Of a DNA stretch of 10,143 nucleotides, positions 5,259 to 10,143 are shown in pieces. Under the pieces are notes generated by a model. That model saw nothing but the letters and a program-made list of their open reading frames with translations, ran no database searches and was not told the DNA's origin. Positions within the stretch are counted from its first letter, which is position 1, and each line of letters begins with the position of its first letter. The position numbers and the translations under genes are program-made. Origin of the DNA: Verrucomicrobiota bacterium (GTDB lineage: Bacteria; Chlamydiota; Chlamydiia; Chlamydiales; FEN-1388); assembly GCA_018239705.1 (NCBI GenBank), contig JAFEGS010000015.1, positions 1-10,143 of the forward strand. The letters are read 5' to 3'.

Positions 5259-8200
5259 ATGTCAGACGTAACAGTAGCGCCATCCGGCTCTAGCGGTATT
5301 TTTCCTCAGCCTACAGCATCTAAAAAAGAACAGCTCTATTTACCGATACCGGTCCAGCTCTTTGGAGCAGATCTGGTAGAAACGGCAGGAAGGACGCTCC
5401 TCTCCGAAAAAGTGGTGAAACCGGTCAGCCTGTTAGGCTATTACGGCTTTTCCGCAGTCGGTGGGCTCGGATCGCTCATTGAAGGTGTGGTGAATCTGAT
5501 TATCAATGAAGATATAGCAGAGACAGTGACCGATTTTGGCCAGATAGCGGTGGAAGAGAGATTTCGTGAGGCCGGACAGAATCAGGAAGTAATAGCAGGC
5601 GTGGCACAAACGGCAGTTTCCTGGATTCCCTATGCCACTCAAGGAATACAGACCATAGGCAGCGCCCTTCTGAAAAACATGCAGGCCGCTGTGGCCCACG
5701 TCTGCGCAGGAAAAAGTGCCTTTGATTATGGAGCGAGGATTTTCTGTCCCATAATACGAGGGCTTGTGAGGACGCCTGTGCATCTTCTCATTACTTTGCC
5801 GGCGAGGGATATGACCGAAGCGTTTCGCGTCGCATCAGAAAATCCAGCAGAGGCACAAGAGATCTTTGTGCGGGCAGCAGATCTCATGCGAGGCAAGGCG
5901 TGGCGCGCAGAATATGCCACACAGCGCTTTTTTAATAGAGCCGCTATCTATGCAGATCAAGAGGGCGAAGAAGTAGAAGAGACCAGGCTCTCTCCTGCGC
6001 TCACGCTCGATGAGTTCAAAGCCATGACACCTGAGGAGCGGGAATCGGTCTGTTTCATCGTCCATCAATCTGCAAAAAAATTGGGCCTCACGCAGCGGCA
6101 AAGGCACAGCCAGCAGGCACTGTTGAAGAAATATACACATCGAGAGACAAAAAACTGCGACGCCTCCCTTCAAAAAATCGTTACCTACTACAACGAGCTT
6201 TCAGATCGCGATATTAACAAACTGACTCCTCACCAGTTTGAGAGCCTCTCTCCATCAGAAAAAATCCGAGTTGTTCAGCTGGTAAAAGAATATGCCGTCA
6301 CAGCATCGCAGAGGCTACAGCTCAGGCAGTACCAGAAAGCACTTGAAGAGGGTGTACCGCTACCGGATGAAAAAAAGGTACGACAGCTTGTCCTCGATAA
6401 GTTCAACACCCTCTCAGCCTCAGAGCAGAGCTCGATACTTGACATTTCTCGAGGGGAGTTTTCTGCCTTTTCGCATGATGAGCAGCTTGCACTGCTCGAT
6501 TTTTTGATTACCAAGGTATCAAAAAGAGAGAGCCCAAACGTTGAAAATGACCTTCAACGCCTTCAAACCATAAGCGGAAGGCTCCATTCCAACCTGTTCT
6601 GCTCTGCAAAAGACCTTAAAAAGATCACTTCCTGCTTTAAAACCTACTTGAGCGGCCAGGAAAAATCGGCACTTCGCCGCCTGCTTCACGAGCAGGTGAT
6701 TGTGCAGAATGGCACCTCTGAGCAGCTACAGGCCGGTATTAAAGAATTGGAAGAAAAAATCCGAAATAAACATAGCGAAATAGATGCGAAAGGTACAGAG
6801 GCAAGTCGGGAAGATCTGCTTGGGATGGCAGAGCTCAAGGAATCGCTACACTATTTACAAGAACTCCAGAACACAACAGAGATTGAAAGTGCAGCAGCGC
6901 TACTGCCACAAGGTGCAGAGCCCGGTATTGCCAAGCAGAAGTATGGAGAAAAAATTGGTGCTCAGGTGCAGACAGAAGGCTATCTCTACAAAGCATTTGA
7001 TACGGCAGGAGCAGTAGGGGAGTATGGCATTTGGGGAGCAGGAAAGGCAATGAGCAAGACTCTTGAAGGTATTGGTGCTGTCTTTACTCCAAAGGCGGTT
7101 CATGCAGCTTTGCAGGGAACTGCTTTCTGGCTTGAGAACTGCCAATGGCTCGCTCAAGCAGCTGGGTGGGCAGTTGGCCTTAAGCTCTCTCCCACAGTTG
7201 AAAAATTAGCATCTCGGTTGGTCCAGGCAAGTGATATAACCATCGATTCTCTGATCAAGGCAGAAGAGCAGGCCGTGGGTGTCTTTTCAAAGCTTGCTGA
7301 GCTTGAAAAAGGCTCATGGGACACCTACGTGCTGCCCTTACTCAAAAAAATGAAAGATATAGACGAAAAGCGACCATTGGCCGAACAAGTTGAGGCTTTC
7401 CAAAAAAAATTAGACCTGCTGAAGGCCGACTATATGGAAGAAGGAAGGGTGCTGCAAACGCAGAGCAAAATCGTAAAAATGAACATGGAAGCGCTAAGCG
7501 CGCAGTTTCAAGAGGTAATAGAGCAGTATCATCATAATCAGAGCGATGGTCATATTATTCATTTTAGCTATGAACACATCTTCAGGACAGTAAAGGAGCA
7601 AAATCCTGAGCTTCCTACCGACTCTCACCAATTTTTTACTAAGCTCTTTCAGCAGATGGAGCAAACGTGCATCGATTTTGTATCAGATATAGATAAGGCC
7701 ATACCGCGCGAGGGCTCTTGGTGGTGGCCTACACCGACAATGGAGCTTCCCGAAAAAGAGCTCACTAATGTGATGCAAATGACTCCCTCCTTGAGCGTAA
7801 CTGATGTCATTAACGAAATGACAGCAATTGCCGGCAGTCAAGCAAAGGTGCAAAAATCACTTGCCAGTGCACAGGAGGCTCAACAGGAGCTTTTAGATAT
7901 GCAGAAGACATGGGCAGGGTGGGCTGCGGTGCATGCAGGGCCTTCGCAAGAGTCGATTACCTCGATTGAAAAGATCGGTAAAGCTTTAGAAACAACGTGT
8001 AAGGCGGCAATTACCGGAACTTCCACCGTGCAGAAAGTCGCCGGTGTGCAGCTGGAATTTGCCCGCAAGCAAGCCAATCTGTTCACTAATTATGGTGTCT
8101 TAAAAAATAGTGCTTTCGAACTTGCCGGAGCAGGGCTTGACTATATGAATGGCCGACTGGCGATGAAGATCCTTACCCGCTTTACAGCAAGGACGTTGAG

Positions 8201-10073
8201 GAGGTTCTCTCCACACATCGAGGCCTACGCCCAGCCATTTTGGTATGGGCTAGCGCGAGGTGTGGAGTTCTCAGGAGAGGCGAGTGGAAAGGCGGTTCGT
8301 ACAGGACTGCAAGGCATCGGTGGTGTGGTGCAGGAAACGGTTAATGCTGCAATTAGGGGAGAGCACTTTCTCACAACCGGGGAGACCTATGTCGACCCTT
8401 TGCGTATAGCCAAGTACAGGAAGCTGACCAAGAACGAACAGGCGCATGTGCAGTATCTTGTCTTGCGCTCTCCCAACACTGAGGCAATTAAAGAAAAGCT
8501 TGCTTTCGAACTCGACGATCAAAACCGTGTAGCTGAGCTGCTCTTGCAGGGATTTGATGCCTTGGATGAAGAAGAAAAAATGATGCAGAGCCCTGCGTCT
8601 GTGTCTAGCATGGATCGGAAGATGCAGCGGAGACTGGTGGCTATTATTCAAGAATATGAACAGCTCACGTTTGAAGAGGCCAGCGATCCGGCTGTAATTG
8701 CTAAAAAATTTAATGACCTGGCCGAAAAAGAGCGAAAAGAGCTGTCAAGGATAAGCGTTGATGAGTTTGAGCAGTTGGCTCCGGACGAGCAGCAAGATAT
8801 TCTCTTTGCTGTCATGAATAGAGGCGCCCGAGCAGAAAAGGAGCTCTTGAATAGGCAAATAGGCGATTTTTGGAAAAGCCAAGAGGTGGGGCTGAACAGG
8901 AAGGAATTAAAGAAAATACTAGCACTTTTCTCTGAGATGAGCGATCGCGAGAAGAAGATTCTTACACCTGCTAAGCTCAAAGAGATGGGGCTTGCGAAGG
9001 CGGTTGATCTACTCAGCATCCTTGAAAACTATGGCAAGATATACCTGCTTGACCCCCAAAAAGCGGCGGTTGTTCGCACGCTGCACAGTAGTAGCTCAAG
9101 CCTTGCAATAAAAAAGGAGCAGGAAAAGGCCCTGGTCATTCTTGCGACGCTCTATAACGCCACGCTGACTCCTGTACAGCAGGGCCAACTGGCCAGGCTT
9201 AGCCAAAGAGAGATGAGCCAGCTTACGCCTAAAGAGAGGCTAGAATTAACCGAGTTTTTGAAATGTGGGCCGGAGCTACCTGATGAGGATGTTCGTATGA
9301 TGTTTAATAGCCTCCCTGCAGCACAAAAGTCCGATTGGCGGCAGATGATGCAATCCGGCAGACAGGCACTGGAGAATCTAAAAGTCGATATTAAAACAGA
9401 GATGGATAGTGATACGCGAGCTTTACGAAAATTGAGTAAGCAGATGAAGACCCTGACTCGCCAATATAGTGAGGCAGCTACTCTTGAGACAAAAGCTGCT
9501 TTAGATGTGGAACTAAAAGAGATCAAGAGACAGATAGATGATCTCCAAAATGGCATTAAGGAATGGGATCGGGCTTTAGAGCAGCTGAAAAATGGAAAGC
9601 CGATTACCTCTGCGAAGGTTGAAGAAAAGAAAATGGATGCCGGGATGCAGCAGATGGTGGAGGCACTTGCCAAAGGTGAGGAAGCGACTGCTGAGGCGCT
9701 GGCCGATTTCCAGCTTCAACCACTCCTGAATCAGCCAAACAAGGAGATTGTGAAAGGCTATTTAGATCTTCTTCAAAACATGCAGGCACAGCCCCAGAAG
9801 AACGAGCTACACAAGAAGGTCTTGCAAAAGCAGATAGAGGCCATAGAAAAGGCGCTACCAGTAGTGGTAGCTGAGCCGGAACGGGCTGCAGAGCCTTCAG
9901 TGAAAGAAGTAGTTACCCCGCCTGCAAGGCGCAAAACAGTTGAAAAACAGGCTGCCCCAGAAGTAGCTGGTGCCTTCTTTGGCTTTTTGAGAGGCATTGC
10001 AAGCATCTTCACCGGGTTTGGAAGATGGTTTTCGTCTCTATTTACCACCAAAAAGCCGGAAGATAAGGACTGA
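5259..10073 (+). CDS. Giant mostly helical protein of unknown function with internal duplication
   Basis: I do not recognise this 1604-residue protein. There is no Sec signal peptide. Residues 56-82 and 160-181 are hydrophobic, Gly-rich in part. A block at 248-478 recurs at 1048-1243 in the same order: 248-271 with 1048-1071, 311-345 with 1099-1133, 380-416 with 1149-1185 and 455-478 with 1219-1243. The modules share an FN-x-L...ILxIS...EF...DEQ style pattern. A further related module sits at 1294-1335. Charged coiled-coil-like stretches lie at about 483-540 and 1370-1446. A Gly/Ala-rich centre (577-640) precedes a long helical region with WWWPTPTMELP at 821-831. The C-terminus has an aromatic, hydrophobic, possibly membrane-binding segment (571-595 of the last kilobase in protein terms, residues 1571-1595), then TTKKPEDKD. 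ATG 5259 is the only in-frame start, since TAA occurs at 5238; GGTG five bases upstream is a weak ribosome site. A secreted effector or structural role is inference only. Confidence 0.88.
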   Translation: MSDVTVAPSGSSGIFPQPTASKKEQLYLPIPVQLFGADLVETAGRTLLSEKVVKPVSLLGYYGFSAVGGLGSLIEGVVNLIINEDIAETVTDFGQIAVEERFREAGQNQEVIAGVAQTAVSWIPYATQGIQTIGSALLKNMQAAVAHVCAGKSAFDYGARIFCPIIRGLVRTPVHLLITLPARDMTEAFRVASENPAEAQEIFVRAADLMRGKAWRAEYATQRFFNRAAIYADQEGEEVEETRLSPALTLDEFKAMTPEERESVCFIVHQSAKKLGLTQRQRHSQQALLKKYTHRETKNCDASLQKIVTYYNELSDRDINKLTPHQFESLSPSEKIRVVQLVKEYAVTASQRLQLRQYQKALEEGVPLPDEKKVRQLVLDKFNTLSASEQSSILDISRGEFSAFSHDEQLALLDFLITKVSKRESPNVENDLQRLQTISGRLHSNLFCSAKDLKKITSCFKTYLSGQEKSALRRLLHEQVIVQNGTSEQLQAGIKELEEKIRNKHSEIDAKGTEASREDLLGMAELKESLHYLQELQNTTEIESAAALLPQGAEPGIAKQKYGEKIGAQVQTEGYLYKAFDTAGAVGEYGIWGAGKAMSKTLEGIGAVFTPKAVHAALQGTAFWLENCQWLAQAAGWAVGLKLSPTVEKLASRLVQASDITIDSLIKAEEQAVGVFSKLAELEKGSWDTYVLPLLKKMKDIDEKRPLAEQVEAFQKKLDLLKADYMEEGRVLQTQSKIVKMNMEALSAQFQEVIEQYHHNQSDGHIIHFSYEHIFRTVKEQNPELPTDSHQFFTKLFQQMEQTCIDFVSDIDKAIPREGSWWWPTPTMELPEKELTNVMQMTPSLSVTDVINEMTAIAGSQAKVQKSLASAQEAQQELLDMQKTWAGWAAVHAGPSQESITSIEKIGKALETTCKAAITGTSTVQKVAGVQLEFARKQANLFTNYGVLKNSAFELAGAGLDYMNGRLAMKILTRFTARTLRRFSPHIEAYAQPFWYGLARGVEFSGEASGKAVRTGLQGIGGVVQETVNAAIRGEHFLTTGETYVDPLRIAKYRKLTKNEQAHVQYLVLRSPNTEAIKEKLAFELDDQNRVAELLLQGFDALDEEEKMMQSPASVSSMDRKMQRRLVAIIQEYEQLTFEEASDPAVIAKKFNDLAEKERKELSRISVDEFEQLAPDEQQDILFAVMNRGARAEKELLNRQIGDFWKSQEVGLNRKELKKILALFSEMSDREKKILTPAKLKEMGLAKAVDLLSILENYGKIYLLDPQKAAVVRTLHSSSSSLAIKKEQEKALVILATLYNATLTPVQQGQLARLSQREMSQLTPKERLELTEFLKCGPELPDEDVRMMFNSLPAAQKSDWRQMMQSGRQALENLKVDIKTEMDSDTRALRKLSKQMKTLTRQYSEAATLETKAALDVELKEIKRQIDDLQNGIKEWDRALEQLKNGKPITSAKVEEKKMDAGMQQMVEALAKGEEATAEALADFQLQPLLNQPNKEIVKGYLDLLQNMQAQPQKNELHKKVLQKQIEAIEKALPVVVAEPERAAEPSVKEVVTPPARRKTVEKQAAPEVAGAFFGFLRGIASIFTGFGRWFSSLFTTKKPEDKD

Positions 10074-10143
10074 AAAACGACATAAAACGACCAAAACGAC
10101 AAACGACGAAAAGGACGAAAAAGACGAAAACGACTTAAACGAC
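10074..10143 (+). repeat. Degenerate 9-mer repeat, copy C (behind giant-gene stop), runs off window
   Basis: Eight units begin on the base after TGA: aaaacgac, ataaaacgac, caaaacgac, aaacgac, gaaaaggac, gaaaaagac, gaaaacgac, ttaaacgac. The length order 8-10-9-7-9-9-9-9 matches copy A unit by unit, including the 10-mer in second place, the 7-mer in fourth and the tt-start in eighth. Differences lie mostly in the base before GAC. The copy reaches the last base of the window and probably continues. Confidence 0.85.

Noticed and set aside
9152..9673. Minus-strand open frame of 173 codons rich in Ser and Leu
   Set aside because: It is antisense to the giant gene and arises from its Glu/Lys/Gln-rich codons; no ribosome site was seen.

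Overview
The window looks like part of a bacterial chromosome, with intronless genes, Shine-Dalgarno sites and ATG, GTG or TTG starts. It is probably from a host-associated lineage. My best guess is an environmental member of the Chlamydiota, because of the mix of an indoleamine 2,3-dioxygenase, a PP2C-like phosphatase and a giant helical protein beside a housekeeping rRNA methyltransferase. That assignment is a judgement from gene content and has not been tested by any search.

Layout: (1) Bases 1-752, minus strand: the first 250 residues of an indoleamine 2,3-dioxygenase (IDO), cut by the left edge. No minus-strand stop is reached inside the window. (2) 753-938: AT-rich spacer with a candidate IDO promoter and an AT palindrome. 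(3) 939-2096, minus: an ATP-grasp-like protein with a signal-peptide-like N-terminus, started by TTG behind a perfect AGGAGG. (4) 2097-2142: compact divergent control region with an extended -10 promoter facing right. (5) 2143-3495, plus: rlmD/rumA, 23S rRNA m5U methyltransferase, with all Fe-S and catalytic residues present. (6) 3496-3660: a convergent gene junction made almost wholly of a degenerate 9-mer repeat, in two inverted copies that share a perfect 33-bp inverted repeat. (7) 3661-5133, minus: a PP2C-like phosphatase whose last metal-binding motif is separated from the rest by a Pro/Lys/Val-rich insert. (8) 5134-5258: divergent control region with nested palindromes. (9) 5259-10073, plus: a 1604-residue, mostly helical protein of unknown function. 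It contains a collinear internal duplication and ends in a hydrophobic, aromatic segment. (10) 10074-10143: a third copy of the 9-mer repeat, starting right after the stop codon.

The most unusual signal is the repeat family. All three copies lie directly behind a TGA stop codon, in the same orientation relative to the gene they follow, and keep the same order of unit lengths (about 9-10-9-7-9-9). The second point of interest is the divergent phosphatase/giant-protein pair, which share a control region and look like candidate host-interaction proteins. The third is a bacterial IDO, the same kind of enzyme that vertebrate hosts use to starve intracellular bacteria of tryptophan. RlmD is ordinary housekeeping and has no evident link to its neighbours.
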